Assembly: GCA_900542295.1 (NCBI GenBank)
Contig: UQNJ01000009.1
Coordinates: 23,312 to 87,311 of the forward strand
From: an uncultured Eubacteriales bacterium
Lineage (GTDB): Bacteria; Bacillota; Clostridia; Peptostreptococcales; Anaerovoracaceae
DNA: 64,000 bases
Direction: 5' to 3'
Shown here in pieces: positions 23,391 to 32,590 of the stretch. The position numbers and the translations under genes are program-made. The notes beneath the pieces are model-generated. The model searched no databases and had not been told where the DNA came from. It was given only the letters and a program-made list of their open reading frames with translations. Every line of letters starts with the position of its first letter. Position 1 is the first letter of the stretch.

Positions 23391-25682
23391 ATGCATATAC
23401 CTGTTTTGATTTCAGATTTGGCGGTTATGCTTATGACAGCCGGTCTTATTACAATTTTGTTTAAAAAAATAAAGCAGCCTTTAGTGCTTGGCTATATACT
23501 TACAGGATTTTTGATAAGTTCATACTTTCCTTTTTTTCCTACTGTGGTAGATACTGAAAGTATAACTACATGGAGCGAAATAGGCATTATTTTTCTGATG
23601 TTTCATCTGGGACTTGAATTTAATCTTCACAAGCTTGCAAAGGTTGGAAGTACTGCAATAATAACTGCAATAGTCGAAGTGACCGGAATTTTGGCACTTG
23701 GCTACGGAACTGGCAGACTTCTTGGCTTTAGCGTCATGGACAGTATTTTTCTTGGCGGCATGTTATCTATGAGTTCAACGACTATAATAATAAAAGCCTT
23801 TGAAGAGTTGAATCTTAAAGGAAAAAAGTTTACCGAGCTTGTATTCGGCACTCTTGTAATAGAGGATATTGCCGGAATATTTATGATGGTAATTCTTTCT
23901 ACCGTATCCGTAAGCCGCAATGTTACAGGCATGCAGGTGTTTGCCAGTCTTTCGCTAATGGTTCTCTACCTGATAATATGGCTTATTCTCGGTATATACT
24001 TTTTACCTACATTTTTAAACAAAACAATTAAATTGATGAACGACGAAATGCTCTTAATAGTTTCATTAGGTGTCTGCTTCGGAATGGTAATACTGGCCAA
24101 TGCTCTCGGATTTTCTTCGGCACTGGGAGCCTTTTTAGCAGGCTCTCTCATGGCGGGGACAGTACATGTTGAAAGAATAGAGCATCTGACAAAGGGCGTA
24201 AAAGATTTATTCGGAGCCGTATTCTTTCTTTCCGTTGGTATGCTGGTGAACCCTGAAACACTGATAGAATATGCCCTGCCGGTAGTGGTTATAACTCTGG
24301 TAACAATTTTTGGCAAATTGCTTTTCTCCTCTGCGGGAATGCTTCTGTCAGGGCAGACATTAAACAACTCATTGAGATGTGGATTCTCACTGGCTCAGAT
24401 AGGTGAGTTTGCATTTATAATAGCTTCCATGGGAATGAGTCTTGGCATCACGGGAGATTATCTTTATCCTATTGTCGTATCGGTATCTGTCATTACAACA
24501 TTTACAACTCCGTTCTGTATAAGGCTTGCTCCTAAGTTTATCACTTTTGTTGAAAAAAGGCTTCCGGACAATCTTGTCGGGAAATTAAACAAATATACAT
24601 CTGAAGATCAGCAGGACAAAGAAAAGGACAGTCAGTGGTACCTTTATATAAGGAAATATTTCAGCAGAGTAGTGGTTTTTGGCGGTCTGATGCTTACAAT
24701 AACAGTGTTCGGAATAAAGGTGGCGGAGCCTTTACTGAGAGGGTATATGGGACAGACTGCGGCAGATACTGTTACATGTATAGTAATATATATTTTTATA
24801 ACTCCATTCATAGGACCTCTTATGAATCTGCATAACAATCTCTTCACATCACTATGGCTCAAAAAAAAGTCGTTTAGGCTGCCGCTTGTAGTGCTGAACC
24901 TGATAAAAGCAGCTGTAGTGATAAGTATTGCTATGATACCCCTTGCGGCGTTATTTGAAGTAAAAATCATATGGCTGTTCTTTATTGCCGTATCGCTGAT
25001 TGTTATTTTGGCGAAATCAGATGGTATGACCGGTTGGTATTTGCAGCTTGAAACAAGGTTTTTAAGAAATTTTAATGAACGGATTATAAAAAACGAAGAA
25101 GATTTAGGTGTAAAAGAAACAAGGCTTGATGAAAAGCTTCATATTATTTCATTTATAGCGCCTGATGAAGGTGATTTTCTGGGTGTGAAACTCAGCAATC
25201 TTGAATGGGGATACAGGTATAATGTATATGTTGTTAAGATTCAAAGAGAAAATCACACTTATATCCTTCCAAAAGAAAGCGAAGTGATTCAGCCCGGAGA
25301 TAAAGTATATGTTATAGGTGAAAAAATTGCGATAATGAATTTCTATAAGCTTATAGACTCTGAACCATGCAGGAGAATGAGGACATTAAAGGAATTTATG
25401 GACAGCGGTTATGCAGATATAGAAAGAGCTTTGGCGGTTTGTGCCGTAAAGATAACGGGACAAGAAAATTTCTCCGGAAAAAGCATAAAAAACAGCGGGA
25501 TAAGAGGACATTGGAACTGCATGGTTTTGGGTCTTCAAAGAAAGGGTTTCTCTGTAATAATGCCTAATACCAATATGATTGTATCAAAGGGAGATATAAT
25601 GTGGGTTATGGGATCAAACAACAATGTCGGAAGATTGGCCTCTGAGAACGACGAGTATGAAGATCTGGTACTAAAAAAATAA
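23391..25682 (+). CDS. CPA2-family cation:proton antiporter with C-terminal TrkA-C domains
   Basis: A 763-residue membrane protein. Residues 1-390 form the Kef/CPA2 core: QPLVLGYILTGFL, IGIIFLMFHLGLEF, SMSSTTIIIKAF, TLVIEDIAGI (the ion-binding ED motif) and LGAFLAGSLMAGT. A second block of helices follows (residues about 425-545), then two TrkA-C type ligand-binding domains near residues 580-660 and 690-750 (LGVKLSNLEWGYRYNVYVVKIQRE; FSGKSIKNSGIRGHWNCMVLG). Relatives exchange K+ or Na+ for H+ and are gated by nucleotides. GAGGTGA lies shortly before the ATG. The extra middle membrane block resembles the MscS-less YjbQ-like type. It may help set internal pH beside the sodium-type ATPase. Confidence 0.85.
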   Translation: MHIPVLISDLAVMLMTAGLITILFKKIKQPLVLGYILTGFLISSYFPFFPTVVDTESITTWSEIGIIFLMFHLGLEFNLHKLAKVGSTAIITAIVEVTGILALGYGTGRLLGFSVMDSIFLGGMLSMSSTTIIIKAFEELNLKGKKFTELVFGTLVIEDIAGIFMMVILSTVSVSRNVTGMQVFASLSLMVLYLIIWLILGIYFLPTFLNKTIKLMNDEMLLIVSLGVCFGMVILANALGFSSALGAFLAGSLMAGTVHVERIEHLTKGVKDLFGAVFFLSVGMLVNPETLIEYALPVVVITLVTIFGKLLFSSAGMLLSGQTLNNSLRCGFSLAQIGEFAFIIASMGMSLGITGDYLYPIVVSVSVITTFTTPFCIRLAPKFITFVEKRLPDNLVGKLNKYTSEDQQDKEKDSQWYLYIRKYFSRVVVFGGLMLTITVFGIKVAEPLLRGYMGQTAADTVTCIVIYIFITPFIGPLMNLHNNLFTSLWLKKKSFRLPLVVLNLIKAAVVISIAMIPLAALFEVKIIWLFFIAVSLIVILAKSDGMTGWYLQLETRFLRNFNERIIKNEEDLGVKETRLDEKLHIISFIAPDEGDFLGVKLSNLEWGYRYNVYVVKIQRENHTYILPKESEVIQPGDKVYVIGEKIAIMNFYKLIDSEPCRRMRTLKEFMDSGYADIERALAVCAVKITGQENFSGKSIKNSGIRGHWNCMVLGLQRKGFSVIMPNTNMIVSKGDIMWVMGSNNNVGRLASENDEYEDLVLKK

Positions 25683-25710
25683 ATTTAAAAACTAAAAATT
25701 AAAAAAACTA

Positions 25711-25740
25711 TTGACAATTGAGCAGTTCTTCAACTATAAT
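25711..25740 (+). promoter_or_regulatory. Promoter of the HMA/P1B-ATPase operon
   Basis: TTGACA (25711-25716), 18-base spacer, TATAAT (25735-25740). The spacer contains one of the two SmtB-like operators. Confidence 0.82.
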
Positions 25741-25764
25741 CAAGACAGTTGAAGAATTGTTCAA
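25718..25764 (+). promoter_or_regulatory. Pair of SmtB/CzrA-type (ArsR-family) operators
   Basis: TTGAGCAGTTCTTCAA (25718-25733) sits between -35 and -10. TTGAAGAATTGTTCAA (25749-25764) lies just past the start site. On the other strand the second reads TTGAACAATTCTTCAA, matching the TGAACA-NN-TNTTCA pattern of SmtB/ZiaR/CzrA operators. The two copies are themselves inverted relative to one another over about 20 bases. A CzrA-like regulator is encoded at 37509-37838. Confidence 0.75.
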
Positions 25765-25793
25765 TTATTTTATTGAATTTCGGAGGTGACAAA

Positions 25794-26015
25794 ATGAAAA
25801 AGACTTATTTACTTGACGGACTTTGCTGTGCCAACTGTGCAGCCAAGATAGAAAGAGGAGTAGCGGCAATAGACGGAGTAAGCAGTGCAACGGTTAATTT
25901 CCTTACTACCAAACTGATATTTGAAGCTGAGGAAGACAATCTTGAAGAAGTTGTTAAGAAAGCAAAGAAAGTTATAAGAAAGATAGAGCCTGATGTAGAA
26001 ATAAAAGAAATTTAA
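25794..26015 (+). CDS. Heavy-metal-associated (HMA) domain protein
   Basis: A 73-residue metallochaperone-like protein with the HMA ferredoxin-like fold. Seen: GLCCANCAAKIERGV near residue 9, with the CxxC metal site, and VSSATVNFLTTKLIFEAE, the second strand. ATG 25794 is chosen because CGGAGGTGA precedes it by eight bases. Its stop lies 27 bases before the P1B ATPase, which itself lacks an HMA domain. The pair therefore looks like a pump whose N-terminal metal-binding domain is encoded as a separate protein. It probably carries Zn2+ or Cd2+ to the pump or senses it. Confidence 0.9.
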   Translation: MKKTYLLDGLCCANCAAKIERGVAAIDGVSSATVNFLTTKLIFEAEEDNLEEVVKKAKKVIRKIEPDVEIKEI

Positions 26016-26042
26016 TATATATGACGATATAGGAGCCGGAAT

Positions 26043-27893
26043 ATGAAAAAACGCTTGATAAGAATAGCTATAGGAATGGTTGTGTACATTGTGGCACTCC
26101 TCTTTCCTGACAACCCCTTTCAGTTTCGACTTGGGATATTTATTGCAGCATATATGATTGTAGGCTATAAGGTTTTATGGAAAGCTGTGAGAGGTATTTT
26201 CAGAGGACAGATGCTTGACGAAAATTTTCTCATGTCGGCAGCTTCTATAGGAGCTTTTTTTGTCGGCGAGTATCCTGAGGCAGTAGCAGTAATGCTGTTT
26301 TACCAGATAGGAGAGACCTTTGAAGATTATGCGGTAGGAAAGTCACGCAGATCCATATCGGAACTTATGGATATAAGACCTGATGTTGCAAACCTTAAGA
26401 CTTCTGATGGTCTGAAAGAAGTAGCGCCGGAAGAAGTGTCCCCTGGAGATATAATAGTAATAAGACCGGGAGAAAAAGTACCTCTTGACGGAAATATAAT
26501 TGAAGGAAGCTCATCGCTTAACACTGCGGCCTTGACAGGAGAATCTCTGCCGAGAGATGTAGCAGAAGGCGATGATATACTAAGCGGATGTGTAAATTTG
26601 AAAGGAGTGCTTACGGTAGAAGTGACCAGACCCTTTGGGGAGTCTACTGTGAGCAGAATTCTTGATCTTGTAGAGAATGCATCTGCCAAAAAGTCAAAGA
26701 CAGAGAGCTTTATAAGTCGGTTTGCATTGGTGTACACACCGGCAGTGGTTGGAACGGCAGTGCTGCTGTCTGTAATTCCGCCGCTTTTTATTGAAGGTGC
26801 TTTGTGGAGTGACTGGATATACAGAGCTTTGAATTTTTTAGTAGTGTCATGTCCGTGTGCATTGGTGATATCAGTGCCTCTGAGCTTTTTCGGAGGAATA
26901 GGCGGAGCATCAAAATCAGGAGTGCTTATAAAGGGAAGCAGCTATCTTGAGGCCATGTCTAAAGTGGAATGGGTAGTTATGGACAAGACAGGAACCTTGA
27001 CAGAAGGAGCTTTTCATGTAGAAAAAATCTTGCCTGAGGATGGGTTCAGAAGTGATGAAATCCTTGAATATGCCGCAATGGCAGAAAGTGATTCTAATCA
27101 CCCTATTGCAATTTCATTAAAAGAAGAGTATGGAAAAGAAATAGAACGCAGATATATAACAAATGTATGTGAAATCGCAGGCAAAGGAATATGCGCCAAT
27201 ATAAAAGGTCATGAAATAGCCGCAGGAAATAAAAAGCTGATGTCGGAGAAAACATCATTTAATGGTGTTATTGATGAGAAGGGCGGCGGAACACAAGTTT
27301 GTGTAGCAGTTGACGGAAAGTATGCAGGATGCATACTTCTTGCGGATAAGATAAAAGAAGACGCATATAAGGCTGTTGAAAGCCTTGAGGAAAAAGGTAT
27401 AAAGACCGTGATGCTTACAGGAGACAGTGAAGCCGTCGGAAAGGCTGTTGCGGAAAAACTTGGAATAGACCGGGTGTATGCAGGTCTTATGCCGGCAGAT
27501 AAAGTGTATGCAGTCGAAAAAATAATTAGCGGTATTACTGACAATAGGAAAGTTGCTTTTGTTGGAGACGGAATAAATGATGCACCGGTTTTGGCAAGAG
27601 CAGATGTAGGAATCGCCATGGGAGGATTGGGTTCTGATGCTGCAATTGAGGCAGCAGACATGGTGATAATGGAAGATAAACCGTCTAAGATAGCCGATAT
27701 GATGGTGCTTTCAAGAAAAACTATGAAAATAGTAAAAGAAAATATCATATTTGCGCTTGGAGTAAAGGCAGCTGTACTTGTTTTGAGTGCTCTTGGATTA
27801 ACAGGTCTTTGGGCGGCAGTATTTGCAGATGTAGGCGTCTCTGTAATTGCAATTATCAACGCAATGCGTTGCCTGACATTTAAAACAGAATAG
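26043..27893 (+). CDS. P1B-type heavy-metal (Zn/Cd-type) translocating ATPase
   Basis: A 616-residue pump. Seen: actuator motif LTGESLP, the metal-binding CPC motif in VVSCPCALVISVPLSF, phosphorylation site DKTGTLTEG, nucleotide-domain HP motif (SDSNHPIAISL), and the hinge GDGINDAPVLARADVGIAMG. The C-terminal helix has the conserved Lys (GVKAAVLVLSALG) and Asp (FADVGVSVIAIINAM) of the P1B-2 class, which exports Zn2+, Cd2+ and Pb2+. The usual N-terminal HMA domain is missing and is supplied by the gene upstream. The promoter carries SmtB-like operators, so metal-induced expression is expected. A strong terminator follows. Confidence 0.92.
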   Translation: MKKRLIRIAIGMVVYIVALLFPDNPFQFRLGIFIAAYMIVGYKVLWKAVRGIFRGQMLDENFLMSAASIGAFFVGEYPEAVAVMLFYQIGETFEDYAVGKSRRSISELMDIRPDVANLKTSDGLKEVAPEEVSPGDIIVIRPGEKVPLDGNIIEGSSSLNTAALTGESLPRDVAEGDDILSGCVNLKGVLTVEVTRPFGESTVSRILDLVENASAKKSKTESFISRFALVYTPAVVGTAVLLSVIPPLFIEGALWSDWIYRALNFLVVSCPCALVISVPLSFFGGIGGASKSGVLIKGSSYLEAMSKVEWVVMDKTGTLTEGAFHVEKILPEDGFRSDEILEYAAMAESDSNHPIAISLKEEYGKEIERRYITNVCEIAGKGICANIKGHEIAAGNKKLMSEKTSFNGVIDEKGGGTQVCVAVDGKYAGCILLADKIKEDAYKAVESLEEKGIKTVMLTGDSEAVGKAVAEKLGIDRVYAGLMPADKVYAVEKIISGITDNRKVAFVGDGINDAPVLARADVGIAMGGLGSDAAIEAADMVIMEDKPSKIADMMVLSRKTMKIVKENIIFALGVKAAVLVLSALGLTGLWAAVFADVGVSVIAIINAMRCLTFKTE

Positions 27894-27913
27894 GAAAATA
27901 TTCATCAAAACAA

Positions 27914-27949
27914 CAAAAAAACCCCCTTGAGAAAAGGGGGTCTTTTTGT
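27914..27949 (+). terminator. Terminator of the metal-export operon
   Basis: An A-tract, then ACCCCCTT pairs with AAGGGGGT around GAGAA, followed by a T-tract. Confidence 0.88.
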
Positions 27950-27961
27950 TAAAATAAGTTT

Positions 27962-27982
27962 TATGTCAAACAGTTTGACATA
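27962..27982 (+). promoter_or_regulatory. Perfect 21-base palindrome, likely MarR-family operator
   Basis: TATGTCAAAC-A-GTTTGACATA has perfect ten-base arms centred at 27972. It contains a TTGACA -35-like box (27975-27980) and lies 60 bases before the MarR gene, so binding would block transcription and give autoregulation. Confidence 0.78.
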
Positions 27983-28041
27983 TTACGAAAAATAAACAAG
28001 CATAGTAATTTCAAGGCAAAATACATTACAAAGGTGAAAAA

Positions 28042-28473
28042 ATGAAGAAAAATGACATAGGCAGGCAGCTTGGATGCCTGCACCATCTCATAAAGCGAGA
28101 GCTGGAAAATGAGGCTTCCACAGAAATTATCAGAATTTCCGCAGCTAATGGATATATACTGTTTTATTTGCACGAAAACAAGGAAAAGGATATATTTCAA
28201 AAAGACTTGGAAGAATATTTCAGTATAACAAAATCAACTGCATCAAAGATACTTTCGCTTATGGAGCAAAAAGGGCTGATAGCAAGATGGGCAGTTGCCG
28301 GAGATGCAAGATTGAAAAAACTGACGATAACAGAGAAGGGCGAAGAAATGAGAGAAGTCCTTATCGAGAGAAGAAAACAAATGGAAGAAAAACTCACGCT
28401 GGGATTTACAGATGAAGAAATCATGCAGCTTTGTAATTACTTGCGACGCATGAAGGATAACATGAAAAAGTAG
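28042..28473 (+). CDS. MarR family transcriptional regulator
   Basis: A 143-residue winged-helix regulator. Seen: ISAANGYILFYLHENKEKDIFQKDLEEYFSITKSTASKILSLMEQKGLIAR, the DNA-binding domain with recognition helix SITKSTASKILSLM, and the wing DARLKKLTITEKGEEM, all standard for MarR. N- and C-terminal helices make the dimer interface. It precedes the two ABC exporter genes by 24 bases and most likely controls them together with itself through the perfect palindrome at 27962-27982. The inducing ligand would be a drug or phenolic compound; this is inference from the family. AGGTGA lies just before the ATG. Confidence 0.9.
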   Translation: MKKNDIGRQLGCLHHLIKRELENEASTEIIRISAANGYILFYLHENKEKDIFQKDLEEYFSITKSTASKILSLMEQKGLIARWAVAGDARLKKLTITEKGEEMREVLIERRKQMEEKLTLGFTDEEIMQLCNYLRRMKDNMKK

Positions 28474-28497
28474 AATGGAAAGGGGGAAAACTTAAAA

Positions 28498-30252
28498 ATG
28501 GTCAAAAAACTGGCAGGGTATGTAAAGGAATATACAAAAACAGCTGTTATAACGCCTGTTTTGGTTCTTATGGAGGTAGTCCTTGAAATTGTGATACCTC
28601 TGATAATGGCAGAACTTATAGATAATGGTATAGACGGAGGGTCTATGCCTGCGATAGTCAGATATGGGATAACACTTTTGGTTGCGGCTCTCATGATGCT
28701 GTTTTTTGGAATAGCGGCAGGGAGAACAGCCTCTGTTGCATCGTCAGGATTTGCAAAAAATTTGAGGGAAGCCATGTACAACCGTGTACAGGAGTTTTCT
28801 TTTGCAAATATAGATCACTTTTCGACAGCCAGCATAGTCACAAGGCTTACGACTGATGTGACCAATGTACAGATGGCTTTCCAGATGTGTACAAGAATTG
28901 CAACGAGAGCTCCGGGAATGTTAATATTTGCGCTTATAGCAGCATTTCGCATAGATGCGAAGCTGTCGCTTGTATATGTTGCGCTTCTTCCGGTACTGGC
29001 TATAGGACTATTCATCCTAATAAAAATCGCATATCCGGTATTTGACAGAATATTTAAAAAGTATGACAAGCTAAATAATGTGGTTCAGGAGAATCTTTAC
29101 GGCATAAGAGTTGTAAAATCATTTAACAGACAGGACTATGAGACGCAGAAATTCAAAAAATCATCTAACGAGATATATGTTGATTTTTCAAAGGCAGAGA
29201 AAACAATGGCTTTTGCAATGCCTCTAATGCAGTTTTGTATGTATGCGTCTATGTTGCTTATCTCATGGTTTGGTGCAAGAGCAATAGTTGCAAGTGGAAA
29301 TGATGCAGCACTGGGTCTGTCCACAGGAGAACTTATAAGTTTAATCACTTATGCTATGCAGATTCTTATGAGCCTTATGATGATATCTATGATATTTGTG
29401 ATGTTTACGATGGCAAGAGCTTCCGGAAAAAGAATAGTTGAAATATTAGATGAAGAACCGACTATACACGATCCGGAGAATCCTATTTTCGAAGTTCATG
29501 ACGGCGCAGTTGATTTTGACGGTGTACATTTCAGCTACGGAAAAACTAAAAATAAAGAAGTGCTGAGCAATATAAATCTTCATATAAAAAGCGGTCAGAC
29601 TGTTGGAATAATCGGAGCTACAGGTTCTGCCAAGTCAAGTCTCGTACAGCTTATTCCAAGGTTGTATGATGTTACAGAGGGAAGCGTTAAGGTAGGTGGA
29701 GTTGATGTCCGCAATTACCATATCGAAAGCCTGAGAAATCAGGTGGCAGTAGTTCTTCAAAAAAATACGCTGTTTTCCGGAACCATAGCAGAAAATCTAC
29801 GCTGGGGAAATGAACTGGCAACGGATGATGAACTTCGTCATGCTTGCAGACTTGCTTGTGCCGATGAATTTGTGGAAAGTTTTGAAGACGGGTATGAGAC
29901 ATATATAGAGCAGGGAGGATCTAATGTTTCGGGAGGACAAAAGCAAAGACTTTGTATTGCAAGAGCTTTGCTAAAGAAGCCTAAGATTTTGATTCTGGAT
30001 GACTCTACAAGTGCAGTGGATACAAAGACCGATGCTATGATCCGTCAGGCTTTCCGCACAGAAATTCCTGATACTACTAAGATAATAATAGCTCAGCGAA
30101 TAGCATCAGTACAGGATGCGGATCAGATAGTGGTAATTGATGACGGTCGCATAATAGACATAGGAAGTCATGAAGAACTTATGAAAAAGAGTGAAATTTA
30201 TAGAGAGGTATATGAGTCGCAGAACAAAGGAGGTGTTATAGGTGAGCAATAG
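28498..30252 (+). CDS. Heterodimeric ABC exporter subunit with degenerate catalytic site
   Basis: A 584-residue half-transporter, with six membrane helices (residues 1-310) and a nucleotide-binding domain (about 340-580). Seen: Walker A GATGSAKSS, signature VSGGQKQR, and Walker B ILILDDSTSAVD, where Asp replaces the catalytic Glu. That change marks the degenerate site of heterodimeric exporters such as TM287/288 and BmrCD. Its canonical signature would complete the active site with the Walker motifs of the partner encoded next. The Walker A with Ala before Lys is common in this branch. Multidrug or peptide export is likely; MarR control upstream supports this. Confidence 0.92.
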   Translation: MVKKLAGYVKEYTKTAVITPVLVLMEVVLEIVIPLIMAELIDNGIDGGSMPAIVRYGITLLVAALMMLFFGIAAGRTASVASSGFAKNLREAMYNRVQEFSFANIDHFSTASIVTRLTTDVTNVQMAFQMCTRIATRAPGMLIFALIAAFRIDAKLSLVYVALLPVLAIGLFILIKIAYPVFDRIFKKYDKLNNVVQENLYGIRVVKSFNRQDYETQKFKKSSNEIYVDFSKAEKTMAFAMPLMQFCMYASMLLISWFGARAIVASGNDAALGLSTGELISLITYAMQILMSLMMISMIFVMFTMARASGKRIVEILDEEPTIHDPENPIFEVHDGAVDFDGVHFSYGKTKNKEVLSNINLHIKSGQTVGIIGATGSAKSSLVQLIPRLYDVTEGSVKVGGVDVRNYHIESLRNQVAVVLQKNTLFSGTIAENLRWGNELATDDELRHACRLACADEFVESFEDGYETYIEQGGSNVSGGQKQRLCIARALLKKPKILILDDSTSAVDTKTDAMIRQAFRTEIPDTTKIIIAQRIASVQDADQIVVIDDGRIIDIGSHEELMKKSEIYREVYESQNKGGVIGEQ

Positions 30253-32188
30253 AGAAACACATCAGATGCCTGTAAAAAGAGGGCACGGTCACGGCCATGG
30301 GTTTGCGGCTATGGGAAAAGGCCGGAAGTTCAAAAAAGGAACCATTAAAAGACTGCTTTCATATTTAGGAGAATACAAAATAAGACTTGTGGTTGTAGCT
30401 TTATGTATACTTGTAAGTTCGGCTGCATCGGTGGCATCCTCTCTGTTTTTACAGACTTTGATAGACGATTACATCACTCCTCTGCTGATTGAAGCTTCGC
30501 CGGATTTCGGAGGCTTGCTGAATATAATATTGTCTATGGCGGCAGTCTTCCTTACGGGTGTCCTTGCTTCACTGTTTTATGCAAGGACTATGGCAGTAGT
30601 AGCACAGAAAACTTTAAAGGATATTCGAGATGAAATGTTTGAGAAGATGCAGCAGCTTCCCATCAAGTATTTCGACACCAGAACCCATGGTGATATAATG
30701 AGCCACTATACAAATGATGCAGATACTCTGAGACAGATGATTTCACAGAGTTTGCCTAATCTTTTTGCATCTGTCATATCTATGATTGCCGTATTTGCAT
30801 CCATGCTTCATCTGAGTGTTTGGCTGACTGTTTTGGTTATACTGTTTACCCTGCTGCTTATGCTTGTAATTAAGACTATTGCAGGCAAGAGCGGAACTTA
30901 CTTCATGAAGCAGCAGAGCAGTATTGCCGATGTAAACGGATATATTGAAGAAATGATAAACGGGCAGCGAGTGGTTAAGGTATTTTGCTATGAAGAAAAG
31001 GCAAAAGAGAGATTTAAGGTTAAAAATGAAAATCTTAGAGAAACTACCGCAATGGCCAACACTTTAGCAAATGTGCTTATGCCTGTTACAGGAGGTATGG
31101 GTTATGTACTGTATGTATTTATAGCTATAATCGGAGGAGCTATGGGAATCGCAGGAGTTTACAATTTGTCCGTTGGAGGCGAGTCTGTACTCACATTGGG
31201 AACGATTGCGTCATTTTTAACATTATCAAGAAACTTTGTAAATCCGATAGCACAAGTTTCGCAGCAGCTTAACTCTGTAATTATGGCGATGGCAGGCGCT
31301 TCAAGAATTTTTGAGCTTCTGGATCAGAAACCGGAAGATGACAGAGGAACTGTTACACTGATCAATGTATGTGAAGATGAAGAAGGAAACCTGACAGAAT
31401 GTGAAAAAAGAACCGGACATTGGGCATGGAAAGACGGCAGTAACCTTATTCCTATGAAAGGTAAAATCAACCTTAAAGAGGTGGACTTCGGATACAACGA
31501 GGATGAGCCGGTACTTCATGATATTACAATATATGCTGAACCCGGACAGAAAGTTGCCCTTGTAGGAGCCACAGGTGCGGGAAAGACCACTATTACAAAC
31601 CTCATAAACAGGTTTTACGATATAGATGACGGAAAAATCCAGTATGACGGAATAAACATAAATAAGATTAAAAAATTCGATCTTCGCCGTTCTCTCGGAG
31701 TAGTTCTTCAGGAGGTGAATCTGTTTACCGGGACAGTTATGGAAAACATACGCTATGGAAGACTTGATGCAACTGATGAAGAATGTATAGAGGCGGCTAA
31801 GCTGGCAAATGCAGACGGATTCATACGAATGCTTCCCAATGGATACGATACTGTGCTTGAAGGAGACGGAAGCGGATTGTCTCAAGGGCAGAGACAGCTT
31901 ATTTCAATTGCAAGAGCAGCAGTGGCAGATCCTCCTGTTATGATTCTGGATGAGGCAACTTCTTCTATAGATACAAGAACGGAATCGATAGTTCAAAAGG
32001 GAATGGATAACCTTATGAAAGGAAGAACGGTATTTGTAATAGCCCATAGATTGTCAACCATCCAAAATGCAGATGTTATAATGGTAATGGATAAGGGAAG
32101 AATTATCGAGAGGGGAGATCATGACCGCCTTATTGCAGAAAAGGGAAGATATTATCAGCTTTATACCGGAGCGTTTGAGCTGGAATAG
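30242..32188 (+). CDS. Heterodimeric ABC exporter subunit with canonical Walker B
   Basis: A 648-residue half-transporter starting with GTG (AGGAGG seven bases upstream, inside the end of the previous gene). The N-terminal 25 residues are rich in His and Gly (RGHGHGHGF), a possible metal-binding tail. Six membrane helices are followed by a nucleotide-binding domain with Walker A GATGAGKTT, signature LSQGQRQL (Gln replaces the first Gly), Walker B MILDEATSSID and switch His in VIAHRLST. The weak signature and the intact Glu complement the partner's features, so the pair has one active and one degenerate ATP site. An insert of about 45 residues separates the two domains near residue 360. Confidence 0.92.
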   Translation: MSNRETHQMPVKRGHGHGHGFAAMGKGRKFKKGTIKRLLSYLGEYKIRLVVVALCILVSSAASVASSLFLQTLIDDYITPLLIEASPDFGGLLNIILSMAAVFLTGVLASLFYARTMAVVAQKTLKDIRDEMFEKMQQLPIKYFDTRTHGDIMSHYTNDADTLRQMISQSLPNLFASVISMIAVFASMLHLSVWLTVLVILFTLLLMLVIKTIAGKSGTYFMKQQSSIADVNGYIEEMINGQRVVKVFCYEEKAKERFKVKNENLRETTAMANTLANVLMPVTGGMGYVLYVFIAIIGGAMGIAGVYNLSVGGESVLTLGTIASFLTLSRNFVNPIAQVSQQLNSVIMAMAGASRIFELLDQKPEDDRGTVTLINVCEDEEGNLTECEKRTGHWAWKDGSNLIPMKGKINLKEVDFGYNEDEPVLHDITIYAEPGQKVALVGATGAGKTTITNLINRFYDIDDGKIQYDGININKIKKFDLRRSLGVVLQEVNLFTGTVMENIRYGRLDATDEECIEAAKLANADGFIRMLPNGYDTVLEGDGSGLSQGQRQLISIARAAVADPPVMILDEATSSIDTRTESIVQKGMDNLMKGRTVFVIAHRLSTIQNADVIMVMDKGRIIERGDHDRLIAEKGRYYQLYTGAFELE

Positions 32189-32200
32189 ATGATTGTATAA

Positions 32201-32242
32201 AGTCGGCAATGCAAGTTGATTAAGTGCACTGCCGGCTTTTTT
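32201..32242 (+). terminator. Terminator of the MarR-ABC operon
   Basis: AGTCGGCA (32201-32208) pairs with TGCCGGCT (32230-32237) with one wobble, followed by T residues. Confidence 0.8.
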
Positions 32243-32464
32243 GATGCAAATGTTTACAAATAAAAGACTTATGCTGCCGATTAAATTTTTATAATTCTGA
32301 TGAAATCTTTTTATGGAGGTTCTATATGGCAGCTTCGGAACAGATATAATCCTACGAAATATATAAAACAGCAGAAATGAATACAAAAGTCTACATATAA
32401 TAACTGCCCGGGAATGATAAAAAAAGATTAAGAAGGTTTTTAATTAAACATAAGATATTTTTTA
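32243..32464. other. Intergenic stretch without a recognisable gene
   Basis: About 220 AT-rich bases. One ribosome-site-like ATGGAGG precedes a seven-codon frame (32326-32349), too short to call. I see no further gene or RNA; the promoter of the Xre operon follows. Confidence 0.4.
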
Positions 32465-32540
32465 TTGACAGAAATTTTGCCGGATGATATACTGTGCATG
32501 ATGACAAGCAAAGTTGTCAAAATGCCAAATAAAATTGTCA
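32465..32540 (+). promoter_or_regulatory. Promoter and probable operator of the Xre operon
   Basis: TTGACA (32465-32470), 17-base spacer, TATACT (32488-32493). Just downstream, TGACAA-N6-TTGTCA (32502-32519) is an inverted repeat, and a further TTGTCA occurs at 32535-32540. The position across the transcription start suits autorepression by the Xre protein. Confidence 0.7.
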
Positions 32541-32590
32541 AAAAGCTGGGGAGGGGGTAGTACCTCTTCGCTATAAGGAGGAGCAGCATA

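Noticed and set aside
29620..29650. Walker A with Ala before Lys in the first ABC exporter subunit, considered as a defect
   Set aside because: The catalytic Lys is kept, and the GSAKSS form is common in this exporter branch; the real asymmetry lies in Walker B.
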